Numbered from the stretch's first letter, positions 1-8,646 are shown. The stretch is DNA of 64,000 bases from Amycolatopsis aidingensis (GCF_018885265.1 NZ_CP076538.1:2826001-2890000), one strand, 5' to 3'. Made by a program: numbers and translations. Notes: generated from the sequence alone by a model not told the origin.

Positions 1-1257
1 GAGCCCGATCGCGCCGCCGACCTGGAGCGAGGTGTTCAGCAGGCCGCCGGCCAGGCCCTGCTCCTGGTCCACCACGCCCGCCGTGGCCTGGATGTTCAGC
101 GAGGAGAACGCCAGGGTGAACCCGATGCCGAGCAGGATCATGCTGGGCAGCACCGCGCCCAGGTAGCCGGAGTCGGCGTCGATGCCGAGGAACAGGGCGT
201 ACCCGGCGACATGGGCCAGCACCCCGCCGAGGATGGTGCGTGCGGTGCCGACCCTGGCGATCAGCGGGTCGATCCGCGGGGAGCCGAAGGCCACGATCAG
301 GGCGGCGGGCAGGAAGCCGAGCGCGGTCTCCAGCGCGGACCAGCCCCGTACCGACTGCAGGTAGAGCATCACCACGAACTGGAAGCCGATGTAGGCACCG
401 AAGAACAGCGCGCCGCCGAGGTTGGCCCTGGCCAGCGGCCCGGAGCGCAGGATGCCCAGCCGCAGCAGCGGGTGGCTGCTGCGCTTCTCGATGAGCACGA
501 AGGTGGCGATCAAGGCCAGCGCGAGCGCGAAGGACACCAGCGTGCGCGGCGCGGCCCAGCCGACCTCGGGGGCCTCGACCACGGCGAACACCAGCAGCAG
601 CGAACCCGCGGCCCCGGTTATCGCGCCGGGCAGGTCGTATCCGCCGGTGCTGCGGTCCGGGGCGTAGCGCGGGATCAGCTTGACCGCCGCCACCAGCGCG
701 GCGAGCGCGATCGGCACCGGCAGCAGGAAGGTCCACCGCCAGCCGACCTCGGTCAGCAGGCCGGAGAAGACCAGCCCGGCCGAGTAACCGCTGGCCCCGA
801 ACACCGCGAAGATACCGATCGCCTTGTTGCGTGCCGGGCCTTCGTGGAAGGTCGTCGTGATGATGGACAGGGCCGCGGGCGCGGTGAAGGCCGCGGCCAG
901 GCCCTTGACGAACCGGCTGGCAATCAGCAGCGCCCCGTCGTCGACCAGCCCGCCCAGCAGCGAGGCGAGCGCGAACACGGCGACCGCGACCAGGAACACC
1001 CTGCGCCTGCCGAGCAGGTCGGCGGTGCGCCCGCCGAGCAGCAGCAGCCCGCCGTAGCCGAGGACGTAGCCGCTGACGACCCATTGCAGCGCGCTGGTGG
1101 ACAGGCCGAGATCGGCCCGGATGGACGGCAGCGCGACACCGACCATCGAGACGTCGAGTGCGTCCAGCCCGACGACGGTGGACACGGTGAGCAGGACACC
1201 CCACAGGCGGGCATCCCACCGGGTCGAGGACGTGGACAGTTGCGCGGAAGAGCTCAT
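1..1257 (-). CDS. MFS drug-efflux transporter, DHA2 (EmrB/QacA-like), 3' end outside window
   Basis: An integral-membrane proton-driven exporter, probably of drugs or other small hydrophobic compounds. The open frame starts at an ATG (MSSSAQLSTSSTRWD) and continues through 419 codons to the window edge without a stop, so the C-terminus is missing. Successive hydrophobic segments are clear. The loop after the second one carries the MFS motif A form GGRTADLLGRRR. A run beginning FVKGLAAAFTAPAALSII resembles the DHA2 helix 4 region. More than ten membrane segments fit the 14-TM EmrB/QacA family. It is transcribed divergently from a MarR gene across a 90-bp gap that carries a palindrome, so MarR repression is likely. 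The substrate cannot be told from sequence. Confidence 0.85.
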   Translation of the reverse strand, partial: MSSSAQLSTSSTRWDARLWGVLLTVSTVVGLDALDVSMVGVALPSIRADLGLSTSALQWVVSGYVLGYGGLLLLGGRTADLLGRRRVFLVAVAVFALASLLGGLVDDGALLIASRFVKGLAAAFTAPAALSIITTTFHEGPARNKAIGIFAVFGASGYSAGLVFSGLLTEVGWRWTFLLPVPIALAALVAAVKLIPRYAPDRSTGGYDLPGAITGAAGSLLLVFAVVEAPEVGWAAPRTLVSFALALALIATFVLIEKRSSHPLLRLGILRSGPLARANLGGALFFGAYIGFQFVVMLYLQSVRGWSALETALGFLPAALIVAFGSPRIDPLIARVGTARTILGGVLAHVAGYALFLGIDADSGYLGAVLPSMILLGIGFTLAFSSLNIQATAGVVDQEQGLAGGLLNTSLQVGGAIGL

Positions 1258-1285
1258 GCCAGCAGACAGTACATGCAGACACATC

Positions 1286-1316
1286 TAATGCAAGTGCAAT
1301 AAGTGTGTTTGCATTA
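1286..1316. promoter_or_regulatory. Palindromic operator in MFS/MarR divergent promoter region
   Basis: TAATGCAA and TTGCATTA form a perfect 8-bp inverted repeat separated by 15 bp. It lies midway between the divergent MFS and MarR genes in a conspicuously AT-rich patch. A nearby GCAAGTGCAAT repeats part of the half-site. Position and symmetry fit the binding site of the adjacent MarR dimer, controlling both genes. The symmetry is seen directly; the protein-site pairing is inferred. Confidence 0.6.
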
Positions 1317-1343
1317 AATTCATGCGCATGCTACCCTGCTGTC

Positions 1344-1724
1344 GTGAGCGAGGTCGCCGAGCGGACCGTGGTGCGGCAGTGGCATGAACTGCTCGCCCAC
1401 CACGCGGCCGTGTTCAGCGCGCTGGAGTGCCGGCTGCAGGAGGAGCACGGGCTCGGGGTCAACGAGTTCGAGACGCTGGAGCGGCTGGCCACCTGTGCGG
1501 ACAAGTGCCGGGCCGCGGATCTGACCGAGGCCGTGCACCTGAGTCAGAGCGCCACCTCCCGGCTGATCGCCAGGATGGAACGCGAGGGCCTGGTCGAGCG
1601 GGCCATGTGCGAGGCCGACCGGCGCGGCATCTTCGTGATCCTCACCGAGGTCGGCAGGCAGCGTTACGAGAGCGCGAAACCCACGCACCGGGCCGTGCTC
1701 GAGGAGATGCTCGGCGGGGACTGA
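1344..1724 (+). CDS. MarR-family winged-helix transcriptional regulator
   Basis: A 126-residue dimeric DNA-binding repressor. The winged helix-turn-helix runs from about residue 50 to 100 (ADLTEAVHLSQSATSRLIAR as recognition region, then a wing ending RRGIFVILTEVGR). The GTG start shown gives a normal MarR length; an in-frame start 39 bases upstream would lie inside the operator palindrome and is less likely. It has several cysteines (CADKC, a Cys in MCEADRR), so thiol sensing is conceivable but unproven. Divergent from the MFS pump, it most likely represses the pump and itself until a ligand binds. Confidence 0.87.
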   Translation: MSEVAERTVVRQWHELLAHHAAVFSALECRLQEEHGLGVNEFETLERLATCADKCRAADLTEAVHLSQSATSRLIARMEREGLVERAMCEADRRGIFVILTEVGRQRYESAKPTHRAVLEEMLGGD

Positions 1725-1882
1725 ACCGCGCGCCCGGCGTGGCCAACAAACGCCTAAAATTCCGCCAACCGGGAATCTTTCGCATTATCCGATGTTGATC
1801 GCCGCCCAGGCCGGCCGTAGCCTTCGGGGCACCGGACTTCCCGCGAACAGCGAGTCTTATCCAAGGCGAACGGGAGGGCTGT

Positions 1883-2068
1883 ATGCCCGAGCAAGAATCG
1901 AGTCGACGTTCCTTTTTCGGCTGGGCTGGGAAATCGCTGGCGATCACGGCCGCTGTGACGGCCGTCCCGGCGACCGCGCTGGCGGCGGCCGAGCCCGCCG
2001 GGGTCGATCCGGCCACCGGTGAGCCGCTCGACGCCGGAGTGGACTGCGATCGGGGGGTGCCGCGATGA
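1883..2068 (+). CDS. Small Tat-signal-like ORF, probable detached leader of the amidase
   Basis: A 61-residue ORF with a GGGAGGG Shine-Dalgarno sequence a few bases before ATG. Residues 8-36 look like a twin-arginine signal peptide: SRRSFFGWAGKSLAI, then an Ala-rich hydrophobic stretch and an AXA-type end (ALAAAEPA). It has little mature domain. The stop overlaps the amidase start (ATGA), and the amidase itself has no signal peptide although its family usually acts on the cell wall. A six-G run just before the stop would, with one more G, join both ORFs into one Tat-exported amidase. So this is either a true overlapping pair or one gene broken by a frameshift. Confidence 0.7.
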   Translation: MPEQESSRRSFFGWAGKSLAITAAVTAVPATALAAAEPAGVDPATGEPLDAGVDCDRGVPR

Positions 2069-2796
2069 CCACGTTCGTCAGCAGGTCGGAATGGGGAGCG
2101 CGGGCGCGCCGGAACGTCTCGTACAACATCACGCCGCAGCACGGCGGGGTGACCGTGCACTATGTCGACACCGGCAACGTGGCCCGGCAGAATCACGAGG
2201 AATGTGTCGGCCAGGTCCGTTCGATCCAGGACTATCACATGGACGGAAAGGAATGGTCGGATATCGCATACACCTATCTGGTGTGCATTCACGACCACAT
2301 TTTCGAGGGCCGGGGAACGGGAGTGCGGACCGCGGCGAACGGCACGAGCTCCGGAAACCAGAACTGGTACGCGGTATGCGGCCTCGTGGGTGGCGCCGAT
2401 CCCGTTTCGGACCAGCTGGTCACGGCCTACCAGGCGGCGATCGCCCGGTTGCGCGGCGCGGGCGGAGCGGCCGAGGGGATCAACGGCCACCGGGATCACC
2501 TGGCCACGTCCTGCCCGGGGGACCGGCTCTACGGCTTCGTCCAGGACGACTCGCTGGACCCGCGCAACGCCGCGGTGCCGCCGTGGCCGGGGGTGTACCT
2601 CTCCTACCCGCCGATCACCCGGCACCGCAGCGTGGCGACCTGGCAGCGGCGGATGCGCGAACTCGGCTGGTCGCTCACCGTCGACGGGGCCTATGGGCCG
2701 TCGTCGAAGTCCGCCTGCACCGCGTTCCAGCGGGACCGGGGACTCGGCGTGGACGGCATCGTGGGGCAGAACACCTGGGACGCGTGCTGGGCCTGA
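2065..2796 (+). CDS. Zinc N-acetylmuramoyl-L-alanine amidase (PGRP/Amidase_2) with C-terminal PG_binding_1 domain
   Basis: A peptidoglycan hydrolase that should cleave the MurNAc-L-Ala bond. The 243 residues contain an amidase_2/PGRP fold at about 5-160, with zinc ligands visible as H32 (VTVHYVDT), H142 (NGHRDH) and C150 (TSCPGD), and Y69 in the expected catalytic position. A peptidoglycan-binding repeat follows at about 188-240 (VATWQRRMRELGW ... VDGIVGQNTWDA). From this ATG the protein lacks an export signal; the overlapping upstream ORF supplies a Tat-like one in another frame. The terminal gap to the convergent MscS gene is 18 bp with no obvious terminator. Confidence 0.88.
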   Translation: MTTFVSRSEWGARARRNVSYNITPQHGGVTVHYVDTGNVARQNHEECVGQVRSIQDYHMDGKEWSDIAYTYLVCIHDHIFEGRGTGVRTAANGTSSGNQNWYAVCGLVGGADPVSDQLVTAYQAAIARLRGAGGAAEGINGHRDHLATSCPGDRLYGFVQDDSLDPRNAAVPPWPGVYLSYPPITRHRSVATWQRRMRELGWSLTVDGAYGPSSKSACTAFQRDRGLGVDGIVGQNTWDACWA

Positions 2797-2814
2797 CCCA
2801 CCGGGCCGGGCCGC

Positions 2815-3750
2815 TCAGCCCTGCTGCGCGGCCCCGGCGCCGGTGACCGGCAGCACCGGGTAGGCGACCTTGATGTTCGCCCGGTCCAGCCCGCTCTTCA
2901 GGTGACCGCGCAGCGCCCGGCCGAGTGCCCACTGCTCGCCGGGTTGCGTGGTGACCATCACCCGCACGGTCACCGCGCCGTTGCCGATGCCGACCACGCC
3001 GCTGATGTCCGGGCGTTCGATGATCTTGGGAGCGTACTCCGGGTCGTCGGCGAACTCGTCGATGCTGCGCTGGATGACCTCCTTGGCCTGTTCCACGTCC
3101 ACCGAGTAGTCCAGCGGGAGTTCGATCACGGCGTTGGCCCAGTCCTGGTTCATGTTGCAGACCCGCATGATCTCGCCGTTGCGCACGTGCCACAGGCCAC
3201 CGTTCAGGTCGCGGATCCGGGTGACCCGCAGGGTGACCGCCTCCACGGTGCCGATCGCCTCGCCCGCGTCGATCACGTCGCCCACGCCGTACTGGTCCTC
3301 GGCGATCATGAACAGCCCGGAAAGGAAGTCCTGCACCAGGCTCTGCGCCCCGAACCCGATCGCGAGGCCGAGCACCCCGGCGCTGGCCAGGATCGGCCCG
3401 ATGTTCACGCCGATCTGCCCGAGCACAGTCACGAAGGCGATCCCGAGGATCACGAAGGTGGCCACGCTCTTCAGCACCGAGGCGACGGTCTGCGCGCGCT
3501 GCCGCTGCCGCTCCCCGCGCGAGGCCTCGCCGGACTTCACGATGCGGCCGGCCGCCCTCGTCTTGCTCAGCCGGTCCCGGGAGCTCACCATCCGCTTGGC
3601 CAGCTGGTCGATCACCCGGCCGATCACGGCCCGCAGCACGAGCGCGACCACGACGACGATCACGATGTTGATCAGACCGGAGATCATCTCGCTGGAGTTC
3701 TCGTTGAACCACTCGGTGATCGCGTTGGCCTGCGACAGTGGGGCCGGCAC
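2815..3750 (-). CDS. MscS-family small-conductance mechanosensitive channel
   Basis: A membrane channel predicted to open under membrane tension and relieve osmotic downshock. The 311 residues start MPAPLSQANAITEWF. Hydrophobic segments lie at about 22-45, 90-112 and 120-140. The last is the glycine/alanine-rich pore helix with ASAGVLGLAIGFGAQSLVQD, the hallmark of MscS TM3. A beta domain follows (GDVIDAGEAIGTVEAVTLR) and then the cytoplasmic alpha/beta domain. An unusually basic linker (EASRGERQRQRAQ) precedes the second segment. It appears monocistronic; the ATG lies 86 bp after the neighbouring hydrolase gene on the same strand. Confidence 0.92.
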   Translation of the reverse strand: MPAPLSQANAITEWFNENSSEMISGLINIVIVVVVALVLRAVIGRVIDQLAKRMVSSRDRLSKTRAAGRIVKSGEASRGERQRQRAQTVASVLKSVATFVILGIAFVTVLGQIGVNIGPILASAGVLGLAIGFGAQSLVQDFLSGLFMIAEDQYGVGDVIDAGEAIGTVEAVTLRVTRIRDLNGGLWHVRNGEIMRVCNMNQDWANAVIELPLDYSVDVEQAKEVIQRSIDEFADDPEYAPKIIERPDISGVVGIGNGAVTVRVMVTTQPGEQWALGRALRGHLKSGLDRANIKVAYPVLPVTGAGAAQQG

Positions 3751-3836
3751 GGGCGCTCCCTTCGTCTCCGCTGCACCTCCTCAGGCAGGGTGACATGAGC
3801 ACCCGCGTGAGGCGCACCACGGGTCGGCGGAGGCGA

Positions 3837-4658
3837 TCACGGCTCGGCGAGGAACCCGGTCAGCAGGCCGGTCAGCTGTGCCGGGGCGTCCTCCTGCACC
3901 AGATGCCCTGCCTGGTCCACCAGCCGCAGCCGGGCCTGCGGGATGGCCGCGGCCAGCCGGGAGCCGTACTCGGCGGGTAGCCACTGGTCCTGCTCGCCCC
4001 AGACGATCAGCACCGGGCAGTCCAGCTCGCCGTAGCGCTCCTCCACCTCCCGGGTGTAGCGCTCGTCGGCCTGGCTGATCTGCCGGTAGAACGCGGGCTG
4101 CCCCTGCTCGCCGGTCCACGGGCGTACCAGCGCGTCCAGCACCTCCCCGCGCAGCGGCCGGTGCGCGGCCGTCTCGATGTAGCCGCGCACCAGTGCCTCG
4201 TGCAGGTGCGCGGGCAGCTCCTCGAACACCGGCGCGTGCTGGTTCACCAGCCGGAAGAACGGGCTGCCCCACGGGCGCAGGGACACCGCGTCGACCAGCG
4301 CCAGCTTGCGGTAGCTCAGCCCGTCCAGCAGCGCCGAGCGCAGCGACACCGCCCCGCCGAAGTCGTGCGCCACCACCGCGGGCCGGGACAGGCCCCAGTG
4401 CCGCAGCAGCCCGGTGAACACCTCCTGCTGTGCGGCCAGCGACACGTCCTGGCCCGCCCGCTGCTCGGACCGCCCGTAGCCCACCATGTCCCAGAGATAG
4501 ACCGTGTACCGGTCGGAAAGCGCGGTGGCGACATCCCGCCAGACATGGGAGGAGAACGGCGTGCCGTGCAGGAACACCAGCGGGTCGCCGGTACCCCGGC
4601 AGGCCCAGCGCACCGTGCCGTGCGGGCTCTCGTAGCTGTCGGTCAGTTCCCAGCTCAT
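3837..4658 (-). CDS. Alpha/beta-fold hydrolase with Asp nucleophile (haloalkane dehalogenase/epoxide hydrolase-like)
   Basis: A 273-residue soluble hydrolase. The oxyanion segment HGTPFSSHVW lies at 31-40. The nucleophile elbow reads VAHDFGG with D99, not Ser. The catalytic acid is probably D224 (WGEQDQW) and the base H252 (DQAGHL). An Asp nucleophile with an HGxP loop is typical of haloalkane and haloacid dehalogenases and of epoxide hydrolases rather than esterases. The substrate is unknown. It is divergent from the EndoQ-UvrD gene. Start ATG gives MSWELTDSYE with normal family length. Confidence 0.82.
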   Translation of the reverse strand: MSWELTDSYESPHGTVRWACRGTGDPLVFLHGTPFSSHVWRDVATALSDRYTVYLWDMVGYGRSEQRAGQDVSLAAQQEVFTGLLRHWGLSRPAVVAHDFGGAVSLRSALLDGLSYRKLALVDAVSLRPWGSPFFRLVNQHAPVFEELPAHLHEALVRGYIETAAHRPLRGEVLDALVRPWTGEQGQPAFYRQISQADERYTREVEERYGELDCPVLIVWGEQDQWLPAEYGSRLAAAIPQARLRLVDQAGHLVQEDAPAQLTGLLTGFLAEP

Positions 4659-4735
4659 CCTGGCTCCCGTCGGGTGGTGGACCTACCGGACGCTGCAACA
4701 CCGCCCGTGCCGATCTTCATCCGGACTGTGGCAGC

Positions 4736-7700
4736 ATGGCGTGGGTGCGTTTCCATGCCGATCTGCACATCCACTCCAAGTACTCCAGGGCTTGCAGCAA
4801 GGACTGTGATCTCGAACATCTGACCTGGTGGGCCCGGCGCAAGGGCATCACGCTCGTCGGCACCGGCGACTTCACCCACCCCGCGTGGTTCGACCACCTG
4901 CGGGAGTGCCTGGTCCCGGCCGAACCGGGGCTGTACCGGTTGCGCGCGGACCTGGACGCCGACATCACCCGCAGGCTCCCGCCGAGCCTGGCCGCTGGCC
5001 AGGTCCGGTTCATGCTGTCGGTGGAGATCTCCACGATCTACAAGCGTGCCGAGCGCACCCGCAAGGTGCACCACCTGATCTACCTGCCCGACTTCGACGC
5101 CGCCGCGGAGTTCAACCGCAAACTCGGCCGGATCGGCAACCTCGGCTCGGACGGCCGCCCCATTCTCGGCCTGGACTCCAGGGACCTGCTGGAGATCACC
5201 CTGGAGTGCGGCGAGGGTTCCTACCTGGTGCCAGCGCATATCTGGACCCCGTGGTTCGCGGTGCTGGGCTCCAAGTCCGGCTTCGACGCCATCGAGGACT
5301 GCTACGTCGATCTCGCCGATCACATCTTCGCGCTGGAGACCGGCCTTTCCAGCGATCCGGAGATGAACTGGAAGATCAGCGCCCTGGACCGGTACCGGCT
5401 GGTCAGCAACTCCGACGCGCATTCGCCGCCGATGCTCGGCAGGGAAGCCACGGTGTTCGAAACCGAGCTGGACTTCCACGCCGTGCGCCGCGCGCTGGAG
5501 ACCGGAGCCGGGCACGCCGGATCGATCGAGTTCTTCCCCGAGGAGGGCAAGTACCACGTCGACGGGCACCGCAAGTGCGGTGTCCGGATGGAACCACCGG
5601 AGACCAGGCGGCATGGTGGCAACTGCCCGGAATGCGGCAAACCGCTCACCGTCGGCGTGCTGAACCGGGTGGAGGAGCTGGCCGACCGGGCCGAGGCCGT
5701 CCGTCCCGATGGCGCGGCCGAGTTCCGCTGCCTGGTGCCGCTGCCGGAGATCATGAGCGAGATCGTCGGCACCGGGCCGAAGAGCAAGAAGGTGCTGGGG
5801 CAGATCGACAAGCTCACCGCCGCGCTGGGGCCGGAGCTGGCCATCCTGCAGGACGTCCCGGTGGACGACATCGAGCGGCACTCGTCCCTGCTGGCCGAGG
5901 CCGTGCGCAGGCTGCGCCGCGGCGAGGTGATCAGGCAGCCCGGCTATGACGGTGAGTACGGCGTGATCCGCCTGTTCGAACCGGAGGAGCTGCGGCGGGC
6001 AGGCACGATGGACACCCCCGCGCTGTTCGACGACGGGCTGTTCGGCTCGCCCGCGCCCGCGCCGGAGCGGGCCGAACCGCGGCGGGCCCCGGGTGCCGGG
6101 GAGCCCGCCCCGGCCGAACCGGCAGCCGAGCCGCCACCCTCGCCCGAGCCACCACCCGAGCCGCGGCCAGGGCCTGCCTGCTCGCTGCTGGACGGCCTCG
6201 ATCCCGAGCAGCGGGCAGCCGCCGGGCTCACCGGCGGGCCCCTGCTGATCATCGCCGGACCGGGGACCGGAAAGACCCGCACCCTGACCCACCGGATCGC
6301 CCACCTGCTGACCGAGCACCAGGTGCCGCCGGGGGAGTGCCTGGCGATCACCTTCACCCGGCGCGCGGCCGAGGAGATGGCCGAGCGGCTCGCCGCGCTG
6401 GTGCCGGAGCAGGCGCCGGGAGTCACCGTGGCCACCTTCCACGCACTCGGCGTCCGCATCCTGCGCGAGCAGCACGAGCGCGCAGGCCTGCCTGCCGACT
6501 TCGGCATCGCCGACGCGAACCTGCGGATGGAGATCGCCACCGAGCTGGCCGGGGACGAGAAACGCGCGGGCAGGCTGCTCACCGAGCTGTCCCGGCAGCG
6601 GCGCACCGGCGGATCCGATCTCGAGCTGGCCGATGCCGCCGATCGCTACCTCAAGGCGCTGCGGCAGCGGAACCTGGTCGACTTCGACGACCTCGTCGCC
6701 CTTCCGGTGACCCTGCTGGAGTCGGACCCGGAGCTGGTCGCCGCCTACCGGCAGCGGTACCGCTGGATCTCGGTGGACGAGTACCAGGACGTGGACGAGC
6801 AGCAGTACCGGCTGCTGCGCCTGCTCGCCCCGGCCGAAGGCAACCTCACCGCCATCGGCGACCCGGACCAGGCCATCTACCGGTTCCGCGGTGCGGACGT
6901 CGGTTTCTTCCTGCGGTTCCAGGAGGACTTCCCGTCCGCGCGGACCGTGCAGCTCACCCGCAACTACCGCTCCAGCGCGAAGGTGCTGACCGCGGCACTG
7001 GGGCTGATCGCCCCCGGCACACTGGTGCCGGGGCGCGCGCTGCACCCGATGGGGGAACATGGCGAGGCCCCGGTCGGCACCCATGCCGCGGCCACCGAGC
7101 AGGCCGAGGCCTCGTTCGTGGCGCGCACGATCGAGCAGCTGCTCGGGGGCGCGTCCTTCCACTCGCTGGACAGCGGCCGGGTGGACACCGAGGGCACCCA
7201 GGGGCTGGGCTTCTCCGACTTCGCCGTGCTCTACCGGACCGACCGGCAGGCACGTGCCCTGGTGGACGCGCTGACCAGGGCGGGCCTGCCGTTCCAGAAA
7301 CGCTCGCACGACCGGCTGACCGACCGCCCCGGCGTGCCGGAGATCCTGACCGAACTGAGCTACCTGCCCGCGGCGCAACCATCCGGCGGCCCGGCCGGTT
7401 CGGTGCCGGGCCGGTTGCGCCAGGCCGCCGATGCCTGCCTGGAACGGCTGCCGCACAACGCCGGACGCGAGGACGCCGCCGCGGACCTGCACACCGCCGT
7501 GGACCTGCTCCGGCCGCTCGCCGAACGCTGCGGTGCGGACCTGGAACGCTTCCGCACCGAGCTGCTGCTCGGGATCGAGGTGGACACCTGGGATCCCCGT
7601 GCCGACCGGGTGTCCCTGCTGACCCTGCACGCGGCCAAGGGGCTGGAGTTCCCGGTGGTGTTCGTGGTCGGCTGCGAGGACGGGCTGCTGCCGTTGCGCT

Positions 7701-7945
7701 GGCCCGGTGCCGCCGGGGAGCTCACCGAGGAGGAGGTGGCCGAGGAACGCAGGCTGCTGTTCGTCGGAATGACCAGGGCGCAGCGGCATCTCTACCTCAG
7801 CCATGCCGCGGAACGCCTGCGCCAGGGCAACGTCCGGACCACCAGCAGGTCGCCGTTCCTCGCCGACCTCGATCCAGGGGTCTGCGAGCGAGTGGGCGGC
7901 ACCCCCCGCCGCAAGCCCCGCGACACCCAGCTGCGGCTGCTCTGA
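4736..7945 (+). CDS. Endonuclease Q-like PHP nuclease fused to UvrD/PcrA-type DNA helicase
   Basis: A 1069-residue putative DNA-repair enzyme. Residues 1-430 match the EndoQ plan: PHP metal motifs HADLHIH (7-13), GTGDFTH (42-48), E97 in SVEIST, HH at 112-113, PAHIWTPW (167-173) and SNSDAHS (224-230), then a zinc-finger-like HRKC...CPECGKP (H278, C281, C297, C300). A Pro/Ala/Glu linker of about 60 residues follows. Residues from about 485 to the end are an SF1A helicase: Walker A GPGTGKT with K513, Walker B VDEYQD near 680, GDPDQAIYRFRGAD, a late motif LLTLHAAKGLEFPVVF near 962, and EERRLLFVGMTRAQ. EndoQ enzymes nick DNA 5' of deaminated bases; fused 3'-5' helicase activity suggests nick-and-unwind repair in one polypeptide. 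ATG 4736 is chosen because the PHP motif begins at residue 7; longer frames upstream are non-homologous. Confidence 0.88.
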   Translation: MAWVRFHADLHIHSKYSRACSKDCDLEHLTWWARRKGITLVGTGDFTHPAWFDHLRECLVPAEPGLYRLRADLDADITRRLPPSLAAGQVRFMLSVEISTIYKRAERTRKVHHLIYLPDFDAAAEFNRKLGRIGNLGSDGRPILGLDSRDLLEITLECGEGSYLVPAHIWTPWFAVLGSKSGFDAIEDCYVDLADHIFALETGLSSDPEMNWKISALDRYRLVSNSDAHSPPMLGREATVFETELDFHAVRRALETGAGHAGSIEFFPEEGKYHVDGHRKCGVRMEPPETRRHGGNCPECGKPLTVGVLNRVEELADRAEAVRPDGAAEFRCLVPLPEIMSEIVGTGPKSKKVLGQIDKLTAALGPELAILQDVPVDDIERHSSLLAEAVRRLRRGEVIRQPGYDGEYGVIRLFEPEELRRAGTMDTPALFDDGLFGSPAPAPERAEPRRAPGAGEPAPAEPAAEPPPSPEPPPEPRPGPACSLLDGLDPEQRAAAGLTGGPLLIIAGPGTGKTRTLTHRIAHLLTEHQVPPGECLAITFTRRAAEEMAERLAALVPEQAPGVTVATFHALGVRILREQHERAGLPADFGIADANLRMEIATELAGDEKRAGRLLTELSRQRRTGGSDLELADAADRYLKALRQRNLVDFDDLVALPVTLLESDPELVAAYRQRYRWISVDEYQDVDEQQYRLLRLLAPAEGNLTAIGDPDQAIYRFRGADVGFFLRFQEDFPSARTVQLTRNYRSSAKVLTAALGLIAPGTLVPGRALHPMGEHGEAPVGTHAAATEQAEASFVARTIEQLLGGASFHSLDSGRVDTEGTQGLGFSDFAVLYRTDRQARALVDALTRAGLPFQKRSHDRLTDRPGVPEILTELSYLPAAQPSGGPAGSVPGRLRQAADACLERLPHNAGREDAAADLHTAVDLLRPLAERCGADLERFRTELLLGIEVDTWDPRADRVSLLTLHAAKGLEFPVVFVVGCEDGLLPLRWPGAAGELTEEEVAEERRLLFVGMTRAQRHLYLSHAAERLRQGNVRTTSRSPFLADLDPGVCERVGGTPRRKPRDTQLRLL

Positions 7946-7998
7946 TCCCGGGAGCGCGGCCCGGTTTGCGACCGGAGCCCGCGGGGCATCCCGGCGGC

Positions 7999-8646
7999 AT
8001 GACGGTGCACAGCACGGAGGTGGTCGTCGAGGCGGACGGCAGCAGGCTGGCGGGGGACCTCGCGGTGCCGAGGGACCCGGCGGGACTGGTGGTGTTCGCG
8101 CACGGCTCTGGCAGTTCCCGGCACAGCGGCCGCAACCAGGCGGTGGCGGGTGTGCTGCGGCGGCACCGGCTGGCCACCCTGCTGCTGGACCTGCTCACCG
8201 CGGACGAGGATCAGGCCGACGCCGGCACCGGGAAGCTGCGGTTCGACATCCCGTTGCTGGCCGAGCGGGTCGGCGCGGCCGTGGAACAGTTCCGCGAGCA
8301 CGGGCCGGTGCGCGGCGTGCCGGTGGGCCTGTTCGGCGCCAGCACCGGGGCCGCGGCCGCGCTGGTCGCCGCCGGTGCGCACCCGGTGGGTGCGGTGGTG
8401 TCCCGTGGCGGCCGCCCCGACCTCGCCGGTACCGCGCTGGAGCGGGTGACCGCGCCCACCCTGCTGATCGTCGGCGGGCGGGACGAGCAGGTCCTGCGGC
8501 TGAACCAGGAGGCGGCCGCGCGACTGCGCGGGCCGCAGGAGCTCGAGGTCGTCGCCGGGGCGGGCCACCTGTTCGAGGAAGCAGGGGCGCTGGACGAGGT
8601 GGCCGGGCTGGCCGCGGACTGGTTCGCCCGGCACCTGCCGGAGTGA
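7999..8646 (+). CDS. Dienelactone hydrolase-like alpha/beta hydrolase
   Basis: A 215-residue compact hydrolase. HGSGSSRHSGRN forms the oxyanion region near residue 36. The nucleophile elbow is GASTG with a Ser near residue 115. An acid lies in VGGRDEQV and a His in GAGHLFEE, completing the triad. Short length and absence of a cap domain fit the DLH/DeoX-type family annotated for phosphoribosyltransferase neighbours in actinobacteria. It sits 53 bp after the EndoQ-UvrD gene on the same strand and may share its transcript, but no functional link is evident. Start ATG gives MTVHSTEVVVEADG. Confidence 0.8.
   Translation: MTVHSTEVVVEADGSRLAGDLAVPRDPAGLVVFAHGSGSSRHSGRNQAVAGVLRRHRLATLLLDLLTADEDQADAGTGKLRFDIPLLAERVGAAVEQFREHGPVRGVPVGLFGASTGAAAALVAAGAHPVGAVVSRGGRPDLAGTALERVTAPTLLIVGGRDEQVLRLNQEAAARLRGPQELEVVAGAGHLFEEAGALDEVAGLAADWFARHLPE

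Noticed and set aside
211..1302. A 363-codon plus-strand frame over the MFS gene
   Set aside because: Gln/Arg/Gly-rich shadow; the minus strand has clear membrane helices and MFS motif A.
4655..7804. A 1049-codon open frame antisense to the EndoQ-UvrD gene
   Set aside because: Its translation is low-complexity (Gly/His/Arg/Leu rich) without motifs, and the opposite strand encodes clear PHP and helicase motifs. Long antisense frames are expected at this GC content.
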